DNA of 64,000 nucleotides. Source: Callorhinus ursinus (lineage: Eukaryota > Chordata > Mammalia > Carnivora > Otariidae). Below the pieces are notes generated by a model. The model worked only from the letters and a program-made list of their open reading frames with translations, was not told the DNA's origin and searched no databases. The position numbers were made by a program, and so were the translations under genes. Location of the stretch: positions 2,251,223 through 2,315,222 of the forward strand of contig NW_020313044.1 in the NCBI RefSeq assembly GCF_003265705.1. Direction: 5' to 3'. Below are positions 11,491-23,466 of this stretch, in pieces. Numbering within the stretch: position 1 is the first letter of the stretch; every line of letters starts with the position of its first letter.

Positions 11491-13059
11491 TGGTGACTCA
11501 GACCTGTCTCCAAACTCCAAGGGGGCAATAGGGAGGGCAGGAATAGCCGGGGCAAATTCAGCAGACCTAGACTGCTTGGACCACCCTAGATAGGGTCAGC
11601 TGGCGTCCAGAAAGTAAGGCGCCACATCCTCCGTCTTCCCTCCCCTCTAAAACAATAAATGGATCTCCTGACAGTAGGCACAATGGGTTTTCTCTATAGC
11701 CCGCTCCCAAAGAATACCAGGGACTTTGACGCACTCATCCACATAAAACCCGGGGCAGAATCTGAGTTCATCTTTCCTTTCCCCTGCTGCCTCCAAGCTT
11801 CCAGAGAAGGTCAGGTCCTCATAGTGAAATGATGATAGGAAGGAAGGTAGAACTTCCAGTCCATAGCTCCAAATGGACCATCACAAATCAACAAGTACAC
11901 CAACCCTTATTCTGTGCTAGCCACTCTGGCACTTTGGAGTATAAGCATTCAGCATTCACACTTTAAGAAACAGGTACCTCACAAAGATATTTTACCATTA
12001 GCCTCAGTCTCCAGAGTACACAGAGCACCATACTATAGAACAGAACATACAAAAGATACCATCACTGTCCTCAGGTGGTTGATGTCCCATCCACAATTAG
12101 TAGGTAACGTGGCCTTCCACAAACGAGTTTCAGATGGTACAGTCATCAAAAAGAAAGCCCTCTTAAGAAATACAGCCCAAGAAAATGGATACTGTTCTAG
12201 GCAACTTGAGACACAAACTACAACTCTGAAATGATGAGAGGAGTAACAATTAGGTTCTTCCTTAAACTAATTCAGGAGCCCCAAGAAAATAGCATTAACT
12301 TACAGAAACAATTAGTGCAGCATGAGGACAGGTCACCAAGCATGGAACTCGCTACTATCATGTTGGCATTGACTATGTCTTCCAGGTAAATCAGCAACTG
12401 AAGCATCATATTTTATTTTTAACAGGCCTTAGAGTCCAAGACTATTTATAATCCCAGATCCTTAAAAACTTGAAAGAGGGATGAATTTTAAAATGTACAC
12501 ATTTACATATGTGGGCAGAAACACAAAAATCAGATGCCTCTCAACACAGCTCAGGGACCCATAACTCACGGCTTTCACAATCCCACCTAACACCCAAAGA
12601 AAATCCAGGCGCTTTCTCCAAGAGATGGTGGGAGTCTGGGTAGGTAGCCAAGAAACAAAGAAACCTAAACTCAGCACTTGGCAGGACCATTAAGGAGCAG
12701 AGGATTTTAAATGCATTGTTTCTGACTCTAAATATGTCTACATTTATTACCAATTTGGGATCAGAAACTACATTTAGTTCTACCGTGACCACGCACTAAA
12801 AATATTAAGCAGAGTATTGCCTAGGAAACAGCAGTCTTCCCTGCCGCGACAGCCCCATTTCAGAGCCGACTCTGCCATGGTCCCAGGGCTCCCCATCCTG
12901 GGCTTCACGAGCAGAAATGCCACTGTCTTGCCAAGGCCTCCCTTGTTTGCTTTTTAGAAGGCAATGATAGGAGCTGGGGCTAGGGACAACACAACCTCGT
13001 CATCCTAAGGCTGTTACAAGGCCAGTGAAATCCCATTTCATAGGCCTGTAACAACTAAA
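11491..13059. other. Unique non-coding sequence
   Basis: No gene recognised over about 1.5 kb. Open frames at 11914-12234 (106 codons) and on the minus strand at 12462-12792 have no recognisable domain. Confidence 0.5.
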
Positions 13060-13168
13060 ACCCACCAGACTGGGAGCTCTGTTAAGGGTAGGGACAATTG
13101 TCCACTGCTGTATCCTCACTACTCATCACTGTACCTGGCACTCAAAAATATCTGTTGATTGAATAAAA
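13060..13168 (+). repeat. L2 LINE 3' end (fossil)
   Basis: GGGAGCTCTGTTAAGGGTAGG, then CTGTATCCTCACTAC, then GTACCTGGCACTCAAAAATATC and GTTGATTGAATAAA: the terminal order of L2 3' ends. Confidence 0.8.
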
Positions 13169-13184
13169 TCAACAATCTACAAAG

Positions 13185-13366
13185 GGGGGCGCCTGGGTGG
13201 CTCAGTTGGTTAAGCGACTGCCTTCAGCTTAGGTCATGATCCTGGAGTCCCAGGATCGAGTCCCACATCGGGCTCCCTGCTCAGCGGGGAGTCTGCTTCT
13301 CCCTCTGACCCTCCCCCCTCTCATGCTTTCTCTCTCTCAAATAAATAAAATCTTTAGAAAAAAAAA
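13185..13366 (+). mobile_element. Can-SINE, pile-up copy 1
   Basis: Head GGGGGGCGCCTGGGTGGCTC, box B GGATCGAGTCCCACATCGGG, tail AAATAAATAAAATCTTTAG plus A. Flanks ATCTACAAAGG and ATCTAAAAAGG form its target duplication with one mismatch. Confidence 0.93.
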
Positions 13367-13388
13367 TCTAAAAAGGGGTCATCTGGGG

Positions 13389-13531
13389 GTTGCCCAGGTG
13401 GCTCAGTTGGTTAGGCTGCCTTTGGCTCAGGTCATGATCCCAGCATCCTGAGATCCAGCCCCACATTGGACACCCTGCTCAGCGAGGAGTCTGCTTCTCC
13501 CTCCCCCTGCTCTTGTGCTCTCGCTTGCTCG

Positions 13532-13565
<34 letters not shown>

Positions 13566-13598
13566 TTCAAATAAATAAAATCTTTTTTTTTTTAATTT
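13389..13598 (+). mobile_element. Can-SINE, pile-up copy 2
   Basis: Head TTGCCCAGGTGGCTCAGTTGG, tail CAAATAAATAAAATC followed by an odd T11-AATTTAA instead of poly-A. It is bounded by AAAAGGGGTCATCTGGGG (13371-13388) and AAAAGGGGTCATCTGGG (13599-13615). A (TC)n stretch at 13535-13560 has expanded inside its CT-rich middle. Confidence 0.93.
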
Positions 13599-13615
13599 AA
13601 AAGGGGTCATCTGGG

Positions 13616-13793
13616 GTGCCTCGGTGGCTCCACTGGTTAGGTGTCGGACTTTGACTCAAGTCATTATCTCAGGGTCCTGGGATACAGCCCCGCATCCAGC
13701 TCCCTGCTCAGCAAGGAGTCACTTGTCCCTCTCCCTCTGCCCCTTCCTATGCTAGTGCATGCTCTCACTCTCTCTCAAATAAATAAAATCTTT
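13616..13793 (+). mobile_element. Can-SINE, pile-up copy 3
   Basis: Head TGCCTCGGTGGCTCCACTGG, more diverged than its neighbours, ending CAAATAAATAAAATCTTT. It is bounded by the same target word, AAAAGGGGTCATCTGGG (13599-13615) and AAAGGGGGGGGTCATCTGG (13794-13812). Confidence 0.9.
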
Positions 13794-13812
13794 AAAGGGG
13801 GGGGTCATCTGG

Positions 13813-14089
13813 AACAGCACAATGGAAAACAGTGTTGTCGTTAAAACAGGTGAAAAAAATTTTTAAATAGGTGAACATATGGACAGTGATGATACACAAA
13901 AACAGGTACATATTTTTGAGCAGAATCAGAACATAATAGCACACATATATGAATTACTACTTTGAAAAAAGAGTATGTGTGACCACCTCTATGATCAGAT
14001 ACAAAATTAGAATATGGGAAGCTATGCTCAATGGAGTGTTTCTTCCTGAAACATTAGCTATGTGAGAAAACATTTAAAATAAGTATTAT
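13813..14089. other. Unique non-coding sequence
   Basis: AT-rich, no recognised family. Confidence 0.45.
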
Positions 14090-14095
14090 TTTCGG

Positions 14096-14324
14096 GGTGC
14101 CTGGGTGGCTCAGTTGGTTAAGCGTCTGACTCTCAGTTTCAGCTCAGGTCATGATCTCATGGGTCACGAGACTGAGCCTGGTATCTAGCTCCACGCTCAG
14201 CGGGCAGTCTGCTTGAAGATTCTCGCCTTCTGCCCCTCCCCCACTTGTGTGTGTGCATGCACGCATGCGTGTACACACTCTCTCAAATCAATAAATCTTT
14301 AAAAAATAAATAAATAAATAAATA
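14096..14324 (+). mobile_element. Can-SINE, older subtype
   Basis: Head GGGGTGCCTGGGTGGCTCAG, then GACTCTCAGTTTCAGCTCAG and CATGATCTCATGGGTCACGAG, the older Can-SINE body rather than the young one. (GT)n and GCATGCACGCATGCG fill the middle; the tail is (AAAT)n. Target duplication AGTATTATTTTC against AATATTATTTTC. Confidence 0.9.
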
Positions 14325-14800
14325 TTATTTTCAACATAGAACCCACTCCCTTGTCTGTTGACTTGATCTGGTCCTTGGGATTGCTCAGAGGCCTTGCTCT
14401 TGTTTGGCAAGCCCAAGTACAGACCATCCATTCATCAGCCCAAAGAAAGAGTACAAGGGCAAACCTGCAATCTTAAAGTCCAACTTATCAACTTGACCCT
14501 GTTTGCCAGTGTACCTGCCAGTGTGCATCAATCAGTATGAATGGCTCACTAGACAGGTGGCCAAGATGGAGGTGTTAAAGACAAATAGAGTATGTAAAAG
14601 ATGACCTGGCCCAGCGTCAAGGCCAGAGTTTCAAATAAGTACCATCATGCCACAGAGCCCAGGGCCTACTAGCCAGCAAAGTGACTGTTAAGAAAGGTAG
14701 CAGTATACCAATCCTTCCAAATATTAAAAAAAAAAAAACAACAACAACAACAACAAGAAAAGGGAACACTTCTGAACTCATTCTGAGTCCAGAATTTGGT
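14325..14800. other. Unique sequence with an (ACA)n tract
   Basis: No gene recognised. A12 followed by (ACA)n lies at 14728-14757, probably a decayed retroposon tail. Confidence 0.5.
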
Positions 14801-14801
14801 G

Positions 14802-15003
14802 GCACCTGGGTGGCTCAGTCGTTAAGCGTCTGCCTTCGGCTCAGGTCATGGTCCCAGGGTCCTGGGATCAAGCCCCACATCGGGCTCCCTGCTCTGCGGG
14901 AAGCCTGCTTCTCCCTCTCCCACTCCCCCTGCTTGTGTTCTCCCTCTCGCTGTGTCTCTCTCTGTGTCAAATAAATAAACAAAATCTTTAAAAAAAAAAA
15001 AAG
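14802..15003 (+). mobile_element. Can-SINE, full length
   Basis: GCACCTGGGTGGCTCAGTCG, TGGGATCAAGCCCCACATCG, TCTCTCTGTGTCAAATAAAT and poly-A. This is the young subtype. I could not fix a clear target duplication. Confidence 0.9.
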
Positions 15004-15194
15004 GTTAAAACGGCAAATTTCATGCTATATATATTTTACCACACTGAAAAATAATTTAAGACTGCTCACAAGTTGGTAACTGCCGAAACTGGACAATGGG
15101 TATACGGGTACATTCATTACACTATTCTCTCTTCTAAAATTTAAAAAGCAAAAATGGTGTTTTCTGTACTTTTTCTGGTAACTATTTTTGGTCA

Positions 15195-15452
15195 AGGTAA
15201 AGAAGCCCCCTTCTAGTTCTAAACAGCTATTTTTATCATGAATGGGTGTTATATTTTACCATGTGTGTTTTTTACATCTACTAAGATGAGCACACAGTTT
15301 TTTCCCTTTAGCCTATTATTATAGCAAATTTTGTGTGAAGATCTCCTAATGTGAAATCACCCTTGCATACCTGGGATAAACCCAACTTAGTCAGATGATC
15401 ATTTTTATACCCTGCTGGGTTTGATTTGCCATAGTTTGCTGGTCCTCCATGT
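15195..15452 (-). mobile_element. Old L1 ORF2 fragment
   Basis: On the plus strand CCTTCTAGTTCT, TTTTTATCATGAATGGGTGTT, CATCTACTAAGATGA, CACCCTTGCATACCTGGGAT and CTGGGTTTGATTTGCCATAGTT follow, in antisense, the reverse-transcriptase region of mammalian L1 ORF2 (the part around the target-copying domain). It is broken by substitutions and gaps and is not coding. Confidence 0.75.
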
Positions 15453-15489
15453 ACTCCCATAATTCTCTGTGCAGCCATCCTAAGACCCA

Positions 15490-15625
15490 CCAAACTGTAC
15501 TGTAAATATGAACTCCCTGAGGGCAAAGACTCCTTCCTCATCCACTGTTCCATCCTTAGCTAGTCCAAGGTCTAAGGCCACAGCAAGCACTTGATAAAAG
15601 TATGGCTGATAAATAACTAAATAAA
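15490..15625 (+). repeat. L2 LINE 3' end (fossil)
   Basis: TGAACTCCCTGAGGGCAAAGAC, CATCCACTGTTCCATCC, then AGCAAGCACTTGATAAAAG and AAATAAATG tail match the L2 3' terminus. Confidence 0.75.
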
Positions 15626-17929
15626 TGAAAAGACTAGGTGGAGAGATGAACAGGTGAGCGGATGAACACCTTAATCCAGAATACTGACATCCACCCAGGC
15701 AGGTGTGCAGAGCAGATTTTTCAGGCAGGGAGCCCTTGCAGGCATTCACCAACCACTCCATAGAGCTGTCTTCTCTATGGGCAGCTCAGTTTGTCTGCAG
15801 CCCTGTAAGGTGAACCCCAGTCCTAGATTCTCATCTCCCCATTTTCCCTCATTACCCAGTGAAGAACATTCCAAAGTTCAGTGCCTGCTTTCACCCAACA
15901 GGATGCAGTCCTCATTATATCAAAGCACACCCCAAAGGTTAGATCCTGGGCTGAGATTAAGGGGGAATGTGGTATTAGATTCAAGCTTAAAAGTGTTCCT
16001 CCCAATCTCAAAGTTTATTCCCAACAATCAAAATGGCCTCATCCCAACCCTGACTGGAAAAGCAAAAGCCCATCCCATTAACAATTCACTGCATCAGCAG
16101 CACAGAGGAGAGCAATCAGCAAGGGAAACAGCTGAATTATTTCAGCAGCTGTAAATTATGTGTTCTCTCTTCCTCTCCTCCTCCAAGTCCGTGCTCAACT
16201 GTGCCCCACGCCTCCACACTGAACTTGGGTTTGTCAAGTATCTACGTCAACTACAGTAACCAAACTTGAGTTCAAGAAGCAGTATTAAAAAGCACTAATT
16301 AACTGATATTTAAATAACTGTGTTTAATGTCAACAAAATCACACCTTAAACATCTCCTAGTCTATTAGTTACTTAATTAAATTCCTTAAAATCCTTGGAC
16401 ACTGGCACAGAGCACACTGCCTGGAGGGAGCTATTCCGAGGCCCTGGCCTTGGCAGGCTGTAGAAGAGGAGGGGCCCATACCCTGGGGAAGAAGTGCCAG
16501 GAGACCCAGTTTCCTTCTAGGGTCTCCTAATGAGGTGGCTTTTTTTCATAGCTCCACTGGTCTCCATAGGGGATCAAGAACATGACAAACACATTCTGAG
16601 CATGGAAAATAGCCAAACCAGGCCACAGTTTATTTTTTAGTGTATTTAAAAATACACACATACACACACATAAACCCAAGAGAGGCACTTCTCCCATCTG
16701 GTATCTGCTCTTCTTAAGAGTGGTGCATCACAAAATATTCAAGCATGTGTACAAAGGGGATACAACAGGATTTGTGACAGCAGGTAGGGTCAGGGGGCTC
16801 TGCAAGATGCCACCAACCAAATCCCAGCCTGCCAGGAGTCATCAGCCTGCAACTGACAGGGGTATACTTGGCCAAGAGCGGCATCCTAGACTGGAGCGTG
16901 CAAGGGGACTCTAGGTTCCAGTGAATGAGCTTGTGATGGGGATGCCAATGGGACCACAGGAAGTCTCTCCTGCCACAGTAAGCTCCATGGGGACAACTTG
17001 CCAGCTAGCCTTATCATATAGCACCAGGTTTGTTAAAAGGGGGTGACATGCCAGCCACCTACCCAGGTGAACATATCTTAGAAACAGTTGGTCTCACAAG
17101 AGGCCTCAAGGCAGAGCACATTTGGTCAAGGATCAGTACTCATTTGGAGACCACCTTTGGGGCAGCAGGTGCTCTGAACCCAATTCCACTGGATGCTCAC
17201 TTAAGAGCATCAAAGGTGTGAGCGATGCCAAGTAGCCCTCCCTTGCCCCACCCTTACAGCAGAAGCCCTAGTTCTTCCTAATTTCCTTACAAAACTACCA
17301 CCTCACCTCCAGGTTGGCCTTACTTTTTTTGTCTCTGTTACTCAGGACCCTCCCTACACCTTCTTCAATTTTGCCTGAAGAGTCCGCCTTGCCACAGAGT
17401 AGGAGGCAATTCTTTCCAATTATTCCTTCCTATCTCTCACTGCTCAGGGATTCCTCTTGTGGCAGCTCTTCTTAAAACAGCCACTGCAGCCCCCGGTAAT
17501 GCCAACAGAAAAAGCTTGGTTGATATTACAGACTCTTACCCTGAAACGCAACCACTCCCATAAACAACTAGGCACAGCCCTGGGTTCAGAGAAGCCAGAT
17601 GTTTGGGTTGCCACTCACAAAAATGTGGAGAGCATCCAGAAAAACAGAAAAGCACTAAGCCCACGCAGCCCAGACATGCTGTTCACTTACTACCTGCAGT
17701 TTCTCACCCACGCCAAATCCATTTCAACCTCAGATGATCAGTTAACAGCCCCACCAACCCAGAAAAATATTTTTACAAGACCTTGTTCACTCTCCCATAT
17801 AGGAGAGCTACCAAAAGAGCAAGATTTTCTGCACCATGAAAAGCTGAAGGAATCCTTACCGCCTACTAAGAAACATATATCCAGTTGCAACCACTTCCAA
17901 CACATCCAACAAGCAGATTATTCATCCTT
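15626..17929. other. Unique non-coding sequence
   Basis: About 2.3 kb without a recognised gene. Frames of 149 codons (15705-16154) and 174 codons (17457-17981, plus strand) are open, but the residues show no domain, no repeat and no start context, and the second runs into a fossil repeat. An AT-rich, homeodomain-like stretch at 16290-16385 is noted in findings. Confidence 0.5.
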
Positions 17930-18330
17930 CAACACCTATGGATTGAGACCCGCTGCAACCCAGCCATGGGCCAAGTGCTAGAGATACAAAGGCTAAGTAA
18001 ATCGAGGTCCTGCCCTCTGGGAGCCCTCGAGATGGGCAATGCAGATGCAGGAGTCCGTCAGTCACTATAGCAAGTACTGGGTTGAAAGAGCCCACACAGA
18101 GGTGGCTGGATGGCTCGGAGGAAGGAGAGAACAGATACCTTCATCGAGACACAGAGGGTCAGAAAGGACTTCCTGGAATAGGTAAGCTTTAAAGATGAAA
18201 AGAGTAAAAGGAATCAGCCAAACAATGAGAAAGGCATCCCAAGCAGAGGCAAGAGGGTTTTTTTGAAGACTTGGAGGCATGAAACTAGGAGCATGCATTT
18301 ATTTCAACAACAGCAGGAGCAAAGGGCTTA
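17930..18330 (+). repeat. Ancient mammal-wide repeat, unnamed
   Basis: Contains, in order, GGGCCAAGTGCTAGAGATACA, GTCCTGCCCTCTGGGAGCCCTC, GAAAGGACTTCCTGGAATAGG and GGCATCCCAAGCAGAGGCAA. The same order (tally of abundance, main supply, treatment step) recurs at 29985-30790, 21820-21990, 40955-41065, 41210-41470 and 57550-58595. I recognise the family as common in mammals but cannot name it safely. Confidence 0.6.
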
Positions 18331-19671
18331 TGGCAGGTGGCATCAAGACATACAAGAATTCTCTTTGCCAGACAGGTCAGGTGAGTTTCAAACACATAGC
18401 TCATTGCACTGTCTTGGCAAACCTCTGGCATCTGAAGAACTGCCCACAATGAAAGGGAGATTAGAAAGGCAAAAAGGAGACCTGCTATATGCCTGCTAAG
18501 ATAAGATAAGAGGGTCACCATTGTTTGTGAACTCTGCTTATGAACTCATTCCTTTGCCTTGCAGTTCAGTGGTTTGTTAGCTCTTGCAAATTCTCAGCAT
18601 CTATTAATAGAAAGAGCCAGTCAACAGAATCTGGATTTGGGCTGTATTACTCCCCACAGTGGCCTAAAACCCCAGTAGATAACTGGAACAGGAAAGCAGC
18701 TTGAGAATCTAGGCAGTGTTTGTGCCACCTCTCCCTGAAGGATACGCCTACTTTCCTCTCCTCTTGTATGTTTCATATTCAGCAAGTTCATAGCTAAGCT
18801 CATGCTCTTGCCCCAATGCTCCTGATCCTCTCGGGTTGCCTAGCTCTACTGCAGAAGCCAGAAACCCAAGAGGCTATCCTCAATACCTCCCTCTCCTTCC
18901 CCCCACCCCCACTGCCCTGCCCATCCATCACCAGCCACAGTCAATTTCATCTACTCTTTCCCTTCCTGCACACCTGCCCAAATTGCTATAGCCACCCCCC
19001 ACCTCTCAGGTGAGGGTCACCCAAGCAGGCTTTCAATGAAACCAGAATGAAACCAGGTAGCACAATGAGGAAGCAAAGACACACAGCTTCATCTCTTATT
19101 TGCTCAGCCCAAGGTTTCTGGAGTACCCAAAATCCAGTCTCCAAGTTCCTCTGAAAGGCTCTCAATAAAAGCCACTTTCTTTTATTGGAATCACACTCAG
19201 GGAGCCCATTCAATCACAGTAACAAGCTGGAACGTGGGCTGCAGGGAGGATTTGGTGCCTTGCCCGAATCCTCTGGAGATGCCAATGCATTGGGAGCCCA
19301 GAGCCCAAAGCCAGACCCATGATTATGGGAATCAAATCACAGGGGAGGCAAGCTTGGCTCCCCGCAACCCCACCCCCCACAGTACATGGAGACATCCTTA
19401 TGGGGACAGCCACTGAATTCAAGAGTCTTTACCCCTACCACCTCTACCATCCTCCCTCACCACAAGGGAAGCCATTTTCTTCCACCAAAGCAAGCAGATG
19501 GAAGAAGGCAATTTTCAGGAGGATGATGTGGGTGTCCACGGTAGCCCAGAAATCAATTTCCCAAAATAAAGGACAAAACAGGTATTAAAGAAGAAGAGAT
19601 CTGGCCATGCCTCTCAGCCTCAACTCAGTGGAAACTTCCCTTCACTACCAATGGCCTTCATATCTGTCAAG
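18331..19671. other. Unique non-coding sequence
   Basis: No gene or repeat recognised. Contains a tandem GATAA-type motif run (AAGATAAGATAAGAGG near 18500). Confidence 0.5.
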
Positions 19672-19683
19672 AAGGAAAAATGT

Positions 19684-19989
19684 CCTCTGAAACAAATAAT
19701 GCAATATATATTAAGAAAAAAAAAAGATAGAAGGAGGGGAAGAATGAAGGGGAGTAAATCGGAGGGAGAGACGAACCATGAGAGACGATGGACTCTGAAA
19801 AACAAACTGAGGGTTCTAGAGGGGAAGGGGGTGAGGGGATGGGTTAACCTGGTGATGGGTATTGAAGAGGGCACGTTCTGCGTGGAGCACTGGGTGTTAT
19901 GCACAAACAATGAATCATGGAACACTACATCAAAAACTAATGATGTAATGTATGGTGATTAACATAACAATAAAAAATTTAAAGAAAAA
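19684..19989 (+). mobile_element. Young carnivoran L1, 5'-truncated 3' end
   Basis: Only the last ~300 bases of the 3'UTR are present: CCTCTGAAACAAATAATGC, GAACCATGAGAGACGATGG, GGATGGGTTAACCTGGTGAT, GGGTGTTATGCACAAACAAT, GTGATTAACATAACAATAAA. A 12-bp target duplication AAGGAAAAATGT lies at 19672-19683 and 19990-20001. A typical 5'-truncated L1 insertion, without ORF1 or ORF2. Confidence 0.93.
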
Positions 19990-20001
19990 AAGGAAAAATG
20001 T

Positions 20002-21184
20002 ATGTTGAATGAATGAACAAATGGATGATGGAAGGAATAGCAAGCTGAGGAGCTGGAGGGAGGGGGCAGCACGAACGAAGGACCTGCTCAAAACCAACTG
20101 TTCATCCATTCTGTCTCCAAGCACTTACTATGTACTCTGTATCTGTGCAGTGCTATGAACACACAGGCATGCACAACCTATGAAAGAGAAACGGGGCAGG
20201 GAGAAAAGCACTCTCCTTTATCTCCCTGGGATGGCATATTTCCGAGTACGATTTTAACGGCACCACCTGTTTTCCTGACATTAAAGCCATGCCTAACGGC
20301 ACGTACGCAAATAAAAACTTCACTTTTTATTGTATCCAGTACTTTGGGGCCTGGTGTTTTCTTTTCTGAGGAAAAACCCGTCATTCATCTCCTTGATTAA
20401 AAATTGATTTAATTTGGCTTTCATTAGGTAGGTACAAGGGGAAAACATACAGATTCACAGAGATAATTTGCCCAGCAACAGGACTGTGATGAGCTCTGGC
20501 GACTGCACAGTTGGGTCCCAACCCACCTCCGATGAAAGACAATTAAAAAGCTCACAACGTGGAGCTTAAGCTCCAGCCAAAAGGAATTATCTCCCCACAA
20601 GCGTCTCTACCAGATTTTTGGTTAATATAAAAATTTTCAAAAGGAAAGGAAAGGAAACCCCAAGGATATTTAACATACAACTTAGAATTTCTACATTTTT
20701 CAAAACCCCTGCAGGGAGAAAAGGCAAAGAGGTCTTTATTTTTCACTCCTCCTTCTCAAAACTTATCCCATTATTTGACATTGTCATAAAAATTTTCAAT
20801 TTGTTGAGCACACAGAGCAGAGGACTGTGCAGTGGCTGAGGAACTGCAAGCCACTGTGAAGGGGCTGAGGTGAGAGCAGGAACAGCTGCAGAAAGCCGTA
20901 GGAGCTGCGGTCCTTAACACGGTTTGCTCTGCAATGGAGCTGGAGCCGTGAGCTCCGAGCCTGAGATCAAACACTAGGGACTCAGGCCTGTGGCAGGCGA
21001 ACTACCTCTCCAGCACACTTCAGGCTCCAGAACTCAGGGATTTAAAGGAAATGGGCAGATTTTGCTGCAGTGTCAAAGAATCGTGGGGTAAAACATCAGC
21101 AAATTACAAGTACACACCTTGATTAAATGTTAGATGGATTATTCTACAGCCAGAGCATGAACATGAACTTATACCCCCATCTGC
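20002..21184. other. Unique non-coding sequence
   Basis: No gene or repeat recognised. The part at 20210-20560 has few repeats, some CpG and clean AT-rich motifs such as TTGATTTAATTTGGC, and may be conserved; this is inference only. Confidence 0.5.
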
Positions 21185-21670
21185 TTGAAACCATTCAATA
21201 GTTTTCTAGGGCCCTCAGGATCAAGGCCAAATTCCACACGCAGGCTGTCCACCATTAAGCCAGGATCAACATCTCCAGCTTTCTCTCCTTCCTCTCCCTG
21301 TCTACGGTTGGCTCTATGGAACTTTTTTTCCAGTGCTCTAAGACATCTTGTTTCCCACCTCCAGGCCTTTGCACACGTCGTTCCCCCTGCTCGGAATTCT
21401 GTTTCCCCTCGTCTTTATGTGGCACATTCCTACCATCCTAAAAAGTTTCCTCCTCACTCTGAAAGACAGTTCCTCCAGGAGGCTGTCACTGACCCTCTCC
21501 ACTGGACAGAATGCATGCTGCGACAGCACCCATACTCCCCTGGATCACAGCACTTACTACACTTACAATATGGTTGTCCTAAGCATCTTAACAACAGGGA
21601 CCATGTCCACTCTGCACAGCTCACTTGGCACTTGACACAGGACAAATGTTTAGTAAATTCTTACAGGATG
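21185..21670 (+). repeat. L2 LINE 3' region (fossil)
   Basis: Nearly the whole L2 terminal region is readable: CTCCAGGCCTTTGCACACGT, CCCCTGCTCGGAATTCTGTT, CCTCCAGGAGGCTGTCACTGA, CACAGCACTTACTACACTTAC, AGGACAAATGTTTAGTAAAT. It is diverged and non-coding; open frames in it are chance. Confidence 0.88.
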
Positions 21671-21819
21671 ATTTAGATTCCATGTCAGGCTCACTTCTCA
21701 GTTCTATCCTAATTCACCCCCCTACACCCCAGCCAGTTATGTGCTCATCTCCCCTATGCCCCAACCTCAAGCTCTCACATTTCAGTCCTTAATGGATGGT
21801 TCATCCAGGCCTTAACCTC

Positions 21820-21990
21820 ACACATGTTCATCAATCATCTGGGCAGCACATGCTATGTGCTGGACACAGTGTCAAGTAACCAAGATAGAGATGACCGAGC
21901 CACCTCTCCTACCTTCTAGGAGAAGAAAAGGCATATAAACAGATAATTGCCACATGGTATGACAAGTATCATAATGCAGAGAAACATGGG
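21820..21990 (+). repeat. Ancient mammal-wide repeat, unnamed
   Basis: ATGCTATGTGCTGGACACAGT, CTACCTTCTAGGAGAAGAA and ATAAACAGATAATTGCCACA follow the same order as the repeat at 29985-30449. Confidence 0.45.
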
Positions 21991-23466
21991 GTTGGGGGAG
22001 GGTAGGGAAGATTTCAGCCATTCTACCCACTGTTCCCTCCCCTCCCCAACCCGTGTTCCAGACTAACTACTCTCTCTCTCTCCTCATTCTCACAGAAATC
22101 TCCAGCACTCTTTCCCTGGATACCTAGCCCAGATCAATATTCTCTAAGCTAGGCTCTCATTTAGCTCCAGATTAATTCAAATCCTTTTTGGCTTCTGCTT
22201 TCTCACCTTCTTCAGTTCTTTTCCCCCAGCATGTCACTCACATACATCCCTGCCTCTGCCCTAAGCTGAACCAACTTGTCGAAACCACTATTTTTCCATC
22301 TCCTCCCTCGAGTGTCTCGGGTGATCGCTTGACATTTATGAAACATCTGCACTTACACGAACATACTTAGCAGTCCCTGTCTACAATGAAAAGAAAAGGG
22401 GACTCACAAGGCCCCACAAAATACCAGAAAAAATTAAACCATCCTCAACACAGCCTTCTTCTTCTACTGCTTCCTCTTGCAGATCCAAGTGCTAGGGCAT
22501 CATGGCCTTCACGAGGATGCGCCCAATTGTGTTACATTTCCAGGGAGGTTACAGCACCCTTAATCCACGAGCCCCCCAGGGCCTGCCCTTTCAGTCTCTC
22601 TGCATGCTAGGGTCACTCTATTTAGCCACACATTCATTTAAATCAACATGTACTGAGCGTCCCTGTGAGCCAAAAACCACATTCCTCATAGTGCTGTGCA
22701 CAATGTCGTATGAGACATACATAGCACATACTCAGTTAATGTCTATCATTGAATCTCTGAAAAGAAAAAAAGCATGTGAGCCTCTCAGGCCCCTTGCCCA
22801 GGAATACCCCCGTGCAAAAAGTATTCTGCCCTGCAGCCTGAGGTCAGAGACCTCTGCCCTTCCCGCCCCACCCCTCCAGCAAAAAAGCCTCTTTCTCATA
22901 TAAGCCCAGACCAGGGAGACCTTCACCCCAGCTAAGAAGATGCTGACACAGCCCTCCTATCAGTGTGCCAAGGGAGCCAGAGAAACCCGGGTTGTAAAAC
23001 ACCCTTTTAATCAAGTGACTTGTCTCTAGTTAGTGTAGATTTAGGGAAAAATTTTCTCAAGAAACCAGTAATAAATGGAGGGGAAGAAAAGAACAGAAAT
23101 TAACGAACATAGTAATTATCCCCTGAAGTTGCAAATCAGAACAATTCCTCACTTGAAGACAAGTATGAAAAACAAGATTAAAGTGCTTCAGGGATGTGTT
23201 CGTGAAACAGCAGGTAATAGAACAGATAAAATGTATTTACAGTACCTCACTGGGGACATGTACCTTTTGGCTAATTGCTATCAGATACTAAATACCACTG
23301 TAAAAATAATATTTTTCCATGCTTCATTATGGAGTTACAATCATCCATGGGAAAGCAGCAATACAGCAAACGATACTGAATGGTAACTGGAATAATTCCA
23401 GGGTCCAATCTTCTACCCAAAGGTCTGGCATAAGTGGGTCTAAGAGCCAGGTTATATACTCCCCTC
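21991..23466. other. Unique non-coding sequence
   Basis: About 1.5 kb with no recognised gene. Frames of 133 codons (22502-22903) and 103 codons (23075-23386) are open but have no features I can interpret. Confidence 0.5.

Noticed and set aside
13371..13812. Repeat-spacer-repeat pattern that could suggest a CRISPR array
   Set aside because: The repeated word is a target-site duplication and the spacers are SINEs; the genome is mammalian.
17457..17981. 174-codon plus-strand frame
   Set aside because: No domain or signal; the last part runs into a mammal-wide repeat, so the frame is not under coding constraint.
21185..21676. 163-codon plus-strand frame
   Set aside because: It lies wholly within an L2 3' region, which is non-coding at this end.
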